DNA of 27,796 bases from Seminavis robusta (lineage: Eukaryota > Bacillariophyta > Bacillariophyceae > Naviculales > Naviculaceae), in NCBI GenBank assembly GCA_903772945.1, contig CAICTM010001514.1, positions 1-27,796 on the forward strand, in the 5' to 3' direction. Positions 1 through 9,146 of this stretch are shown one piece after another; within the stretch, counting starts at the first letter, position 1, and each line of letters starts with the position of its first letter. A program made the position numbers and the translations under genes. The notes beneath the pieces are model-generated. The model searched no databases. It saw nothing but the letters and a program-made list of their open reading frames with translations, and had not been told where the DNA came from.

Positions 1-373
1 CTAATCCACTGGCCCAGACGTGGAGCCAGCACCAAGTAGACAGATGCCCTGGTAGGGGGGTGAGCACATTGATAGGGAACTGCAGCGCAAAACCTGGGTT
101 ACAGGGGCTTACACAGGATTTTTGTCGGTATGAAACCATTATCACCAAAGGGACCGTGAGACCAGTTAGATTGCCAGACAAAGAGTGCTCGCAAGTAAGT
201 GTGTCTGGGTGATCAGGTCCCAAGCTGTGGCAAGGCCTTGCATGCAAGGCAAGATGCCAGCAGAAGCCCGTCATGTTGATTGGGCAAATAAGTAGATGAC
301 GACTCAGCTAGGTGGGGGCTTCCCCACCAATTGCCCGCGTCACAAAAGCCACTCCGTGGCCATAGTTTGTTAA
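1..373. other. Left edge, no gene seen
   Basis: I see no coding region, RNA gene or clear repeat here. A TAA at about 371-373 closes the frame that the downstream transposase remnant uses. The left end of that transposon may lie here, but I could not find its terminal inverted repeat. Confidence 0.5.
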
Positions 374-1394
374 ACTAACGAGTATTTTACACCCCTAACA
401 CTTGACTCATTTGAAAACGATGATGAGTGCCAAGACAAAACCCGGTTCACGAAGCAAGCCTTACGCGATATATTGTCAGTAATTCCAGAGTACGATTACG
501 TTCGAGTATACTACTTCTTTCCATGCTACTACAAATTTTTGTTGGAAGAGCTATTCATTTATATGCTCCGAAAGATGTCAACCGAAAGAACCCATAAAGA
601 CATGGCGGACCAAGAATTTGGTGGCTGCTCAAAACGATGGGGAACAGGCTACAACTGGCTGGTTTGGCGTTTGGATCGGTACTTTGCTCCCATCATTGGA
701 CCGGCTGCTCTTGATAGATGGGTAGATGATTTTCCCACCTTTGCTGAAGTCATTCGAAGCTACATGGTTCGGGACAAAGAGAGATGTGACCAGCCAATTC
801 TCAAGAGGGTGCTCCTCGACGGTCTGGTTGGTACATCAAGCAGAGAGCATTTTATGATGGCTATCATCGAGGTATGGAAGCTTGCGTAAAAATTCTAACA
901 ATTTGCCTCCGAATGGATTGACAGGAGCAGTTTATGGCCCAATGTCTGGCAAAGAAAGTGACAGAGAATTGTTTCGACTCAGCCAATTGGATGATCACTT
1001 GCGTGACTTATGCACAAATCATCATGGGGGTGATCTATATTGTACTTATGGCGATGGCATATTTGCTGGCCGTTGGTTCTGCCTACGAACTCGGCATGAA
1101 CCAACTCGAAACTTGCCATTGAATCCCCAGCAGGAGGAACAAAATGAAAACATGAAGTCAGTCCGAGAATCGATTGAGTGGAGCTACGGTTATGCTGAGA
1201 AACAATGGCCTTTGTTGAACAAGAAGGATGGCAAGATGATTGAGCTGGATCCAGACAGAGTCTTTGCCGAGATTCGAGTTATGTATTTGCTTACTAATTT
1301 CAAAGTGTGTCACGCTGAAGGCAGTACCATGACCGGTCAATGAGGATTCAGGTGCCCACCTCCTACGCTTCAAGAGTATCTCAATAAACTTTGA
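374..1394 (+). pseudogene. Decayed PIF/Harbinger-like DDE transposase
   Basis: Three reading frames must be combined to follow one protein. The first runs from about 374 to 840 and includes ELFIYMLRKMSTERTHKDMA, FGG, GTGYNW and LLDGLVGTS, where the D is the likely first catalytic residue. The second starts near 841 (QRAFYDGYHRGME) and the third near 898 (PPNGL, VYGPMSG, YGDGIFAGRWF, VRESIEWSYG). The D of YGDG and the E of RESIEW fit the second and third acidic residues of a DDE enzyme. The frame then meets TGA at 1341-1343, but PPPTLQEYLNKL continues in frame to a second stop at 1392-1394, which looks like the true end. The order and spacing match PIF/Harbinger-type (DDE_4) transposases. No ATG is visible in the first frame. 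Two frameshifts and an internal stop mean this copy should not make active enzyme. Family assignment is from motif recall, not a search. Confidence 0.72.
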
Positions 1395-1450
1395 AACTAT
1401 TATTTACTAATTACTAATAATTAGATTAAATATTTGTCACCAGTTGCTTG

Positions 1451-2551
1451 CTAGGCCTGTTCATACAAAGATAGAAGCTCCTTGCGAACCTTACCAAATT
1501 CCAACATCGTTTCCTTATACTCATTCTCAAAACCTGTTGCATCCGGGTAGAAGGCTGCATCCTCCATCAATGACTTCTTCTTTTTTTCTAGAAGGGCAAT
1601 GCGCTTCTCCCGTGGACTATTGCTGGTGATATCACTAGGTTCAGAAGTCCCACCGGTGCTGCCAGGAGTAGTTTTGGCCGCCTTGCTCCCAAGAAACTCA
1701 GTAGCAATGGATTGAAACGTATTTCCAAGGTTTTCTAAGGTCTGCATTGCATTGTCGTTGACTGTTGTAGTGGGGCCTCGAGGACCGCGTTGTTTCTTCT
1801 GGTCACTGCCATTGACTGACTCAGATTTTGGCGGACTGAGGTTTCGCTTTGGAGTTGTCATAGTTGCTCCATCGTCACCAATACCACCGGAAAACAAGTC
1901 ACAAAAATCTGTATTGGCCGTGGTAGCATTGGCATATGCAAACGAGCTTGGATGTCCAAGTGCAAGATTGGTAGAGTGCCCACTCCTGCCGGCTCCAGAA
2001 TCTCCATTTGCTCCAGGCGGAAGAGCACCAACTCCGCGCTCATAATTTTTCATCTGTTCTTGAAGCAATGCAGCCTTGGCTTTAGCTTTTTCGGTGCTCT
2101 CCTTTTCTGTTTTCTTGGCCGTCTCATGCTCTCCAGACTGTTGAACAGCAGCGGTGTAAAGAGATTCACGGACTTTTTCAGGGTTGTCCAAGATGTACTG
2201 CCACAATGCAGTGACTTTCTTTTTCATTTGAGTTGCTTGAGTGATTTTGGGGAGACGACGAACAAGTAACTCTCGGCCATCAGCTCCACCTCCATAGCAA
2301 ACATCGTGAAATCTGGTCCATCCATTCTTCTTCACGTTATCATTGTTGGAAGCCTCGGTGCATTTCGTAGCATCGCATTCATCCACTGCTTGAAAGATTG
2401 CAGAGACAAGATCACTCTCAACAGCGACAAGTCGGGATACAGGAGGCCAGCGGGTAAGCTCCTTATTTTTGGTACTGCTGGAACTGGATACAGCAGCAGC
2501 ATTCTCTTTGCCGTCATCTCCTAGTAATTCTACAACTGGTGGCTGTGCCAT
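1451..2551 (-). CDS. Coiled-coil protein, possible transposon accessory ORF
   Basis: A 366-aa intact ORF read from the ATG at 2551, whose context GCCATGG is strong. The open frame extends further upstream, but that part overlaps a 17-bp tandem duplication (about 2622-2656) and looks non-coding. Visible in the protein are a Ser run near residues 22-26, an aromatic block at about 45-135 (GWTRFHDVCYGGG, then KKKVTALWQYILDNPEKV), a charged helix at 145-170 (KKTEKESTEKAKAKA), a low-complexity middle, a basic patch (DQKKQRGPRGP), and a C-terminal coiled coil rich in K, E and L. It converges on the transposase remnant with only 56 bp between the stops. PIF/Harbinger elements commonly carry a second Myb/SANT-like DNA-binding ORF, so residues 45-135 could be such a domain. 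That role is inferred; it could equally be an unrelated host gene. Confidence 0.6.
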   Translation of the reverse strand: MAQPPVVELLGDDGKENAAAVSSSSSTKNKELTRWPPVSRLVAVESDLVSAIFQAVDECDATKCTEASNNDNVKKNGWTRFHDVCYGGGADGRELLVRRLPKITQATQMKKKVTALWQYILDNPEKVRESLYTAAVQQSGEHETAKKTEKESTEKAKAKAALLQEQMKNYERGVGALPPGANGDSGAGRSGHSTNLALGHPSSFAYANATTANTDFCDLFSGGIGDDGATMTTPKRNLSPPKSESVNGSDQKKQRGPRGPTTTVNDNAMQTLENLGNTFQSIATEFLGSKAAKTTPGSTGGTSEPSDITSNSPREKRIALLEKKKKSLMEDAAFYPDATGFENEYKETMLEFGKVRKELLSLYEQA

Positions 2552-4387
2552 GGCAATCTCTTCCACAATGACTAGTTGGATAATGATTTTATTTGAGCAC
2601 AGTTGTGCTATTGATAAGGATGTGCTGTTGGACTGCATGTGCTGTTGGACTGCATGTGCCTCCGGATCCTTGTCATTGCAGATTTGGCGGGATGAAAGGG
2701 ATGAAAATGGCGGCATGAAAATGGAGGGAATCTTGCTCAAGGAAGAGCTGTCAGTACTGAAATGCTGTAGAAAGTGCTGTAGAAAAATTAAGGACAGCCT
2801 TTCTTCCTTGCTCCGGGAAGGGCTGCACTTCAGCCAAAGGAAGCACCTCAGTCCTTCGTTTTGTAAACTCTTTGAGCGATCCAGTGGAAAACATGTAAAT
2901 CCGTTGAGTGCTTTCTGTGCCAAGACCATCATCCAGGAAGAGCACCCGCTTGGTCTACCATTCTATTCTGGTAATGGTGCGGTTTGAGGCCTCCAAGACA
3001 CCCAGCCAGAGAATAGGGGGACCGGGGACCGAGGTGGATAGGGGTTTCGTTAGGGTTAGCCTAATTAACCAAACCTAACCCACGGGCATCTCACATTTTA
3101 GTCCTGGCATCTCACATTTTAGTTGTTGTGTTTATCAGTGACAAGGATGCGGGAATGTGTAACTTGCCATGGGGAGGTGAAAACCCTTGCAGCCTCTCAG
3201 AAGAGAGAAAAGGGGGACGGAGGTGGTTAAATTTCAGCTATATAATTCATGAATGAATTTAGATAGTTATTTTTTTGCTAATTACCTAAGACTCAACGTG
3301 TTACCCTTTTGAAAATACTCTAGAGTACTTCAGAGTACAGTACTAATCGTAGGTGTCTGATTTTACGTTTGACATTTGATGATCGGAAACCGTGATTAAG
3401 TCTAAGATTCGAGTGTTTACGGTGTAATCAAGAAGGATTACGTGTGCATCTGTATAAAAACATTCGTGGCGATTGAAGATCAAGGTCAGTCGTGCAAATC
3501 CGAGGCGAAGCCGAGGGTGCACGGTTGACCGTGGATTGACAAGGACGAGGAAGGGAGGCTAGATCGAGGCGTGAAAGGAGGACCGAAAGGCCCGGAAGAG
3601 CGACGAGATCGCAGCCGACATTCGAGGCCGATAAGAGACACGGACGTCATTTGTATGTAATCTGTCCAATCCATTTCCGAGGAAACAGGATGAAGCAACA
3701 GGAAACAGGAGCACCATGGTCGTCCTCTTTACGAGTCTTTACTAGTAGCGCTAGTGCACTAGTAGATAAAGTGACGGTTAGTTTGTTGTGTTTCACACAC
3801 TTTACCACTGAAACCACGACTGATTAAAAATGCCTGCAGAAACAAACGGAAAATAATTTGAAACCGCTTTTGTACAGAATTGCCTATAGTAGATAAATCT
3901 GCTGAAGGAAGGATTCAACGTCTTTCGAGATTGACACTGTAGTTGTTAAGTAGTCTACCATAATCCACGAAAAAGAAGCTTTCCGCCCGCAGAACCTCTT
4001 CCCATAATGCTCTCCGATATTTAACTAGTAAAATCTAGTGACATTATTTCCGGTAAGTATGCTACTCGGCCGATAAAGTCGAGAATTTTGAAAAAGGTGA
4101 TAACTCCTCAGAATGAGCAGTCAGGATTTTTGAATCAGTCTGATGGTTTGGGTTAGGGTGAAAGGAAAATTCTCAACTTGATCTTCAGATTTGTGTAGAA
4201 GCTGGTAGGTTTGAGAATTCTCAACTTAATCGGCGGAGTAGTATGGTACTCTTAGTGAAACCCGAGGAAAGGTGCGGACAGATTATAACTACTAGCTATG
4301 CTATGATAGTATAATTAGATTTGGAACAACCATCGTGCGCCAGCTCGCTCGTTCGCCACAGCAAACACACAACGAGTCGAGTCATAA
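2552..4387. other. Intergenic, no supported gene
   Basis: AT-rich stretches and small repeats only. A 17-bp direct repeat GGCATCTCACATTTTAG lies at 3085-3101 and again at 3106-3122. Short open frames here lack recognisable motifs. The right end of the Harbinger-like element may be in this stretch, but I found no matching inverted repeat. Confidence 0.5.
2622..2656. repeat. 17-bp tandem duplication
   Basis: The unit TGTGCTGTTGGACTGCA occurs twice in a row. The period is not a multiple of three, which supports treating this stretch as untranslated leader of the minus-strand gene rather than coding sequence. Confidence 0.75.
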
Positions 4388-4409
4388 GGCCGCTCTCTAC
4401 CGGAGGGAC
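4388..4409 (+). repeat. Left terminal inverted repeat (22 bp)
   Basis: Perfect reverse complement of 8979-9000, immediately preceded by TAA at 4385-4387. It begins GGCCGCTCTC and ends GGAGGGAC. Confidence 0.92.
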
Positions 4410-4587
4410 TAAAGTAGCGACTAAGCCATATTTCATGGTTTAGTCAATAGTTTAGTCTCTTGGGGTGGTGTCTACCCAAGGGACTAAACGTCCAAAGGAC
4501 TAAAGCCTTTAGTCACAAGGTTGGTTCACCGACTAACGGGAGGCTGGTTAGTCGGTGAGTGAGCGTAACGACTAAAGCCTCTTTAAG

Positions 4588-4635
4588 AAGAACAGCACTT
4601 TTAAAAAAGAACAGCACTTTAAAAAAGAACAGCAG
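4588..4635. repeat. Short tandem repeat, AAGAACAGCACTTT-like
   Basis: About two and a half units with period 18-19 bp, each containing AAGAACAGC followed by a T run and an A run. It lies in the left arm of the transposon. No function is visible. Confidence 0.7.
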
Positions 4636-4683
4636 CCTCATTGCACAGCCTCACTATCAGAGCATTGCGACAGAGCTGATAGA

Positions 4684-5011
4684 GTAGAGGTGCGATCGAA
4701 CGATCGAAAAACGAAGAGGAGTATCGATCGATGAGGAGTATCGGCCGATAGTAGAGGTGCAAACGATCGAACGATCGAACAATCAAAGAGGAGTATCGGC
4801 CGATAGTAGAGGTGCAAACGATCGAACGATCGAAGAGGAGGTGCAAACGATCGAACGATCGAATGACAGTCTTCGGTTGAGAATAGAAAGCCATCCCTCA
4901 TTGCAGAGTATGGAGTGCGGGATGGCTTTCATTTCTCGGCCTTTGACTGAATGATATCGGTAGTAGAGGTGCAAACGAGTAGAGGTGCAAACGATCGAAC
5001 AATCGAAGAGG
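4684..5011. repeat. Minisatellite with GATCGAACGATCGAA cores
   Basis: Irregular copies of a unit built from GTAGAGGTGCAAACGATCGA, ACGATCGAA and GAGGAGTATCGGCCGATA occupy 4684-4864 and resume at 4962-5011. Several parts are palindromic (CGATCG, ATCGGCCGAT). Open frames on both strands here (Ser/Arg/Asp-rich) are repeat translations, not genes. Confidence 0.8.
4886..4930. repeat. 12-bp perfect hairpin
   Basis: GAAAGCCATCCC at 4886-4897 is the exact reverse complement of 4919-4930, with a 21-nt loop. It interrupts the minisatellite in the transposon's left arm. It could be a small nested insertion or an RNA or DNA hairpin; the sequence does not say which. Confidence 0.75.
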
Positions 5012-5378
5012 TCGCAATGGTGTGTTTTGAGTCTTGTTATCTCAGTCTTGTTATCTCAAAAAAGTAATCAATTCTATTAAGTCTTTTGTTTGAGTCCTTT
5101 AAATCCACCTTGCTGATAGAATATTGGTAGCCCACCAAGCGATCACTTTTGTTAAATCGTTTTTGAGTCCTTTAAGTCCAGCACCGTGCAACGGATTTAG
5201 TCGCGGTGTTTGTTTAGTCGCCACGGTAGACACCATGTTTTGACTAAAAACTCCACTAAATTGTTTAGTCCGAGATTTAGTCATCTGCTGGTAGACACCA
5301 CCATTACTAAAGGATAATGACTAAATCTTGAACTAAACAACCACCTAAAGGATTCCTTTAGTCGCTACGGCAGAGGCG

Positions 5379-5631
5379 AAGTGAGAATGTAGGCAGTAAT
5401 CTGATTGGTGGAGGGGTACCGCGGTATTCATTAAAGACACACTTCTGCTTAGCGATAAGACTGCTTTACTGATGTCAGCTTTACATCCCAAGGGAATCTC
5501 TAGTCGCCAAGATTTTCAGCGCTATTACGATTGTTGTCTTGTTTTGTGGATTCCCTCCGCAATGACGATAAGTCATCATAAGACAAGTATCGGACAAGCA
5601 GAGGACGCAATTGGCAGAGGCAGAGTTGACC
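5379..5631 (+). promoter_or_regulatory. Leader/promoter region of the transposase-like gene
   Basis: These 250 bp lie between the end of the repeat-rich arm and the chosen ATG. They should contain the promoter and leader of the large ORF, but I recognise no specific motif. The long frame is open back to at least 5611 without an ATG. Confidence 0.35.
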
Positions 5632-8568
5632 ATGCAGCAGCAAGAGGAGATGCAGCAGCAAGAGGAGATGAGAGGTTCACAATGCACCAACATGGGCCAA
5701 CAGAGCCAAAGGAGAGTGTCATTAGAGAAGAGAACTCACAGACTACAACAACAAAATCACGGCAGTAAAAGGAGAAAAGGAGTGAATGGAGATCAGCAGA
5801 CACTGGACGGCGAAATCGCGTTCGATCCTGTAAAGGACTGTGTGATGTGCAAGGCAAAACATCTGGGACAAAGAGTACCACATCGCAAACACCATCGGCT
5901 CTGTTGGAATAACCAACGAACAAAGGGCATTATCTCGGAAGCGACGCTCGAGGCATTGAGAGAAGAGAAGAGATTGAAGAGACACTTCTCTGAACCAATC
6001 AAGTACACCGCATCTAATCTGGCCGGTGGAACTTCGTTCTTCGTGCAACGAAGGGCACAACAACAGCGAGGAACTTCCCAGCGGCAATCTTCAACTTCCA
6101 ATATGGATGCCGAACAACCCAATCAGCCAGACAGTCAGGAATTGGATCTTTGCCACGAGGTTACCAGCAGAGTCAATGATCCATCCTTCCGCGAGCAATA
6201 CCCGGACAACAAGGCTCCAATGGCGATGCTGGCTTTAGCTGTCGCGGCCGTAAAGAAGATAATCAGGCCCAATGGAGGATCTCTGATTCCAAAGTACTTT
6301 GATGGAATGACGCTGACTGTCCCCACAATTCATGGTTGCCGAGATCCACACTATCACAGCATCATGGGACAGAAACTGCTTCTGGTCGACTGGAGCGCAT
6401 GTTATGGGCTGGAGCCCCAATGCCCGAGATGCCAGTGTGGGATTCTAAAGAATGAAAGAACCAACTTCTCAAAGAATAAGCTTCTTTTCCCCATCTTCAG
6501 GCTCGATGGTGCTCCCAGCTGGTGTATGTATCAGTATATGGTTTGTACTAGCTGCAAGGCGAGATACAACTCGAATGAGAGTGCTGTTCTTGCACAATTG
6601 CCCTACTACGCGGCTTCTGGATATCCGGTGGACCAAAGATATGCACTCAAGAAGAACTCTCACTTGGAGAAGACTGTTACTGAGACGTTCGACATGATCC
6701 TACCTACTTACGGCAATGGAGAACTCTGCAGTCGTCTACTGTATCAAGCAATCAACAAGCATTATCTAGACAAAATCGCGAGTTACTATTCTTATGTCCA
6801 ACCAACAAAAGTCACCAGTTCGGCTGCAACGACGGTTCTCTACTTGGAGAAGGATGGCGAATTCATGACGATGTTCCCTCCTCTTGGAGACAGTATTCGA
6901 AAGCTCTATGATCAAGCATCAATCAATGGCAATACGCCTTGGAAGGTCAGCGACCACAACAGACACAGGAGAGAGATCCAGAGTGTTGCTTGCACATCCA
7001 TGTTTGCCCAAGACCACACACATGAAGTCATCAAGAACTACTTCCACAAAAAGGAGGTGCGAGCAGAGGCCATGTGGACTGTGTCCAATGAGAGTGGACA
7101 AATTGTCAGCGCTGTACTGGTTCCCTCCACCAAGACCATCCACTTCTCACACGCAGCCATGCAACTAGTCAAGAGAGACCACTTCAAGCCACAGGTTATG
7201 TACAGTGACACCTGGCCGTGCAAGAACCAGTACTGGTCAAACCTTCTTGGGGCGCAAGTAAAAGGCCGACTTGGATTGTTCCACTTTGTTCAGAGGATCA
7301 CTCGAACATTGAGGAAGCGTCACATTGACTACTCTCATGCTGTTGGCCGACTCCTCAATGCCATGTACATTTACAATGCATCCGATTATGAGAACCTGCT
7401 TCGGGCATTGAAGAACGGCACTCTTAGCAAAGACGGAGAGGAATTAACGGACGAACAGATCGACGAGCTCAAGGACACTTACGTCTTCCGTCAGCGCTAC
7501 TCGAAGTTTCTCCGAAAGGAGATCCGTCAAGCCGAGTCACTGAGACATCATCTTGAGGCCTGGTTCCACCGCTTCAAATGCACAAAGAGCAGTGATGAGT
7601 CAAGACCTGCTCAAGGGCGACTGGATCCCAAGACAGGACAATCGCTTTTCACTGCGGAGACCAAAACCGCATGGCAAAACTGCAAGGACAAAGCACAATA
7701 CCTGCAGGATCCTCTTCCACTCGACCAAATGTATGAGGTCATCAGACCAAATCCGAACTCGCCACATGGCTTGAACGAATATTTGTCACGGCGAGGAGAG
7801 TCCAGCCTCGAAAGCTTTCATTTGTTGCTTGCTCATTTCGCAAACTGTGGCATGTCCAATAGCCTCGCGGACAACTTAAATCTCATTGGGACAGCACGGT
7901 ACAACCTCGCAATTCGACACAGACTCAGACTTGCTCGCACCACACACAATGACGCTGTTCTTGAGAAGAGAAAGAAGATCCCGGCTGCTTGGGAGACAGT
8001 TCTCCCATACTACAACCACTCGCAACTCCAATGGGTTAACCGACTCGCGGTTGCGGCCGGTGCACCAAAACCATTTCCTGATGCTGAAGAGTTGGGAAAA
8101 GACACGGGTGAGCTGTTCTTCTCCCAGTACATTCAATGGCAGAACGAGGCTGCACCAACTTACGATGAACAAGAACATTGCTTGTGCGATGTTTGTGAGG
8201 TGCACCAACCGTCGCCTCAAATTCAAATCGAAGAAATTCAAATTGACGATGGCGATGAGCCAGCGTCACCCTCGCCAACACCAACGGTAACGGTGGAATC
8301 ACCTATACGACAAGAAGAAGACCGCCTCGCTCCTCGCCAACAACAGCAACAACAACCGCCACCATGGGTACCTCCAATGCAACAACATCATCTCATGCAA
8401 GGGTGGTACGCGATGGCTGCTGCCGCCGCCACTGCTGCCATGTATCGGCCGGTGCAGCATCCGCAACACTGCTGCTACAGGAACAGAGCATGGCAACTGG
8501 CAGTGCCGAGGAAAAAAGGAAGGCCGCCGCATGATCGTCATTGTACAGGAGTGAAGTGGTTGCTGTGA
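5632..8568 (+). CDS. Large DDE/D-type transposase-like protein
   Basis: The single ORF of the 4388-9000 transposon, 978 aa from ATG 5632 (context ACCATG). The frame opens earlier, at a TTG at 5611. The N-terminus is Gln/Glu-rich. A Cys/His cluster C70-x2-C73-x10-H84-x2-H87-H88-x2-C91 may bind zinc. A second cluster (C264, C267, C269, C298, C305, C308) resembles the cysteine-rich DUF6729-type region found in other large eukaryotic transposase-like proteins. Candidate catalytic acids are D461 (AQDHTHEVI), D526 (MYSDTWPCKNQYW), and E727 in RGESSLESFH (E723 is an alternative), followed by LLLAHFANCGM and GTARYNLAIR. The tail has Pro/Ser, a polyGln run near 8340, an Ala run, and an AT-hook-like KKGRPP. 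It presumably cuts and joins the element's ends in the nucleus. Catalytic residues are inferred from pattern, not aligned. Confidence 0.8.
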   Translation: MQQQEEMQQQEEMRGSQCTNMGQQSQRRVSLEKRTHRLQQQNHGSKRRKGVNGDQQTLDGEIAFDPVKDCVMCKAKHLGQRVPHRKHHRLCWNNQRTKGIISEATLEALREEKRLKRHFSEPIKYTASNLAGGTSFFVQRRAQQQRGTSQRQSSTSNMDAEQPNQPDSQELDLCHEVTSRVNDPSFREQYPDNKAPMAMLALAVAAVKKIIRPNGGSLIPKYFDGMTLTVPTIHGCRDPHYHSIMGQKLLLVDWSACYGLEPQCPRCQCGILKNERTNFSKNKLLFPIFRLDGAPSWCMYQYMVCTSCKARYNSNESAVLAQLPYYAASGYPVDQRYALKKNSHLEKTVTETFDMILPTYGNGELCSRLLYQAINKHYLDKIASYYSYVQPTKVTSSAATTVLYLEKDGEFMTMFPPLGDSIRKLYDQASINGNTPWKVSDHNRHRREIQSVACTSMFAQDHTHEVIKNYFHKKEVRAEAMWTVSNESGQIVSAVLVPSTKTIHFSHAAMQLVKRDHFKPQVMYSDTWPCKNQYWSNLLGAQVKGRLGLFHFVQRITRTLRKRHIDYSHAVGRLLNAMYIYNASDYENLLRALKNGTLSKDGEELTDEQIDELKDTYVFRQRYSKFLRKEIRQAESLRHHLEAWFHRFKCTKSSDESRPAQGRLDPKTGQSLFTAETKTAWQNCKDKAQYLQDPLPLDQMYEVIRPNPNSPHGLNEYLSRRGESSLESFHLLLAHFANCGMSNSLADNLNLIGTARYNLAIRHRLRLARTTHNDAVLEKRKKIPAAWETVLPYYNHSQLQWVNRLAVAAGAPKPFPDAEELGKDTGELFFSQYIQWQNEAAPTYDEQEHCLCDVCEVHQPSPQIQIEEIQIDDGDEPASPSPTPTVTVESPIRQEEDRLAPRQQQQQQPPPWVPPMQQHHLMQGWYAMAAAAATAAMYRPVQHPQHCCYRNRAWQLAVPRKKGRPPHDRHCTGVKWLL

Positions 8569-8978
8569 TATTTGTAGAGTAGAGTAGAGTAGAGAGGATA
8601 ACAGATAACGAGAACAAAAGTGTGAAAAAGTGGAAGGTTCTTTGTAGAGCTGAGTTCTACCACGACACCATTTAAATCCAGCGAGGTACCAATCAGTACT
8701 CTCAAACGACTAGCTTTGTCTTTTAGGTGTCTTTTTGGAGTCGTAGCATGGCCTGCGTGGGGTGAATACAGGGGAAAGAACGTTGTTTGCTTAATGAATG
8801 ACCTAATGACTGCCTAACGCCCTTTTTTCTTTATGTAAATGTGGTCACATGTGAGTACCGCTTGGTTGCGAGTAAACCGCCACATGAATAGAACCTGGAA
8901 TCTATCCATAACCCTCCTCTTTTTTCCCTCTTTTTCCCCCCCTTTTCCTCTGCCTAACCCCCCCAAAATCTCAAACGG
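8569..8978. other. Right arm of the transposon
   Basis: This is 3' untranslated sequence of the transposase-like gene and the subterminal region. A short GTAGA-type repeat lies at about 8574-8594, and a C/T-rich tract runs from 8920 to 8960. Unlike the left arm, it has no exact GACTAAA/TTTAGTC heptamers. Confidence 0.5.
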
Positions 8979-9000
8979 GTCCCTCCGGTAGAGAGCGGCC
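8979..9000 (-). repeat. Right terminal inverted repeat (22 bp)
   Basis: Perfect reverse complement of 4388-4409, immediately followed by TAA at 9001-9003. It lies 146 bp upstream of the next gene's ATG. Confidence 0.92.
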
Positions 9001-9146
9001 TAACAACATCCAGCAGCAGTACCGGTACCGATAACTACAATACGACTTGATGACAGTAACACTACAGACGACTAATAGCCGTACCGAAACGAGCATTTGG
9101 ACGCACTGCACGAAGCACCCATGGCACTTCCACCACCGCCTTTCAC

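Larger units (their letters stand above)
4407..5378. repeat. Foldback-like left arm rich in GACTAAA/TTTAGTC
   Basis: The heptamer GACTAAA or its complement occurs 14 times exactly. The copies fall in two blocks (about 4407-4577 and 5188-5363) on either side of a minisatellite. The blocks are partly inverted copies: GGTGGTGTCTACC at 4464-4476 is the exact reverse complement of 5290-5302, and the end near 5357-5378, read in reverse complement, resembles the left TIR plus its GACTAAAG. A further 12-bp perfect hairpin (TCACCGACTAAC, 9-nt loop) sits at 4526-4558. The arm may be subterminal transposase-binding sequence or a nested MITE. No exact heptamer was seen in the right arm (8569-8978). Confidence 0.7.
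4388..9000 (+). mobile_element. 4.6-kb DNA transposon with 22-bp TIRs and TAA duplication
   Basis: The 22 bases at 4388-4409 (starting GGCCGCTCTC, ending GGAGGGAC) are exactly the reverse complement of 8979-9000. TAA directly precedes the left end (4385-4387) and TAA directly follows the right end (9001-9003), as expected for a 3-bp target-site duplication. Between them lie a 1-kb repeat-rich left arm, one long transposase-like gene (5632-8568), and a short right arm. The GGCC termini and TAA target resemble PIF/Harbinger elements, yet the encoded protein is much larger than a Harbinger transposase and has different domains. The uninterrupted ORF and perfect TIRs suggest recent insertion. The boundaries are seen directly; the superfamily is unresolved. 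Confidence 0.88.

Noticed and set aside
2552..2932. N-terminal extension of the minus-strand 366-aa ORF
   Set aside because: It overlaps a 17-bp tandem repeat and lacks motifs, while the ATG at 2551 has a strong start context.
3046..3058. Telomere-like GTTAGGGTTAG (also near 4150)
   Set aside because: Only one or two units each; too short to be telomeric sequence.
4619..4974. Open frames on both strands through the GATCGAACG repeats
   Set aside because: They are translations of a minisatellite with even codon phase; no motif and no unique start.
5611..5631. Upstream start for the transposase-like ORF
   Set aside because: The codon at 5611 is TTG, so the first in-frame ATG, at 5632 in good context, was chosen.
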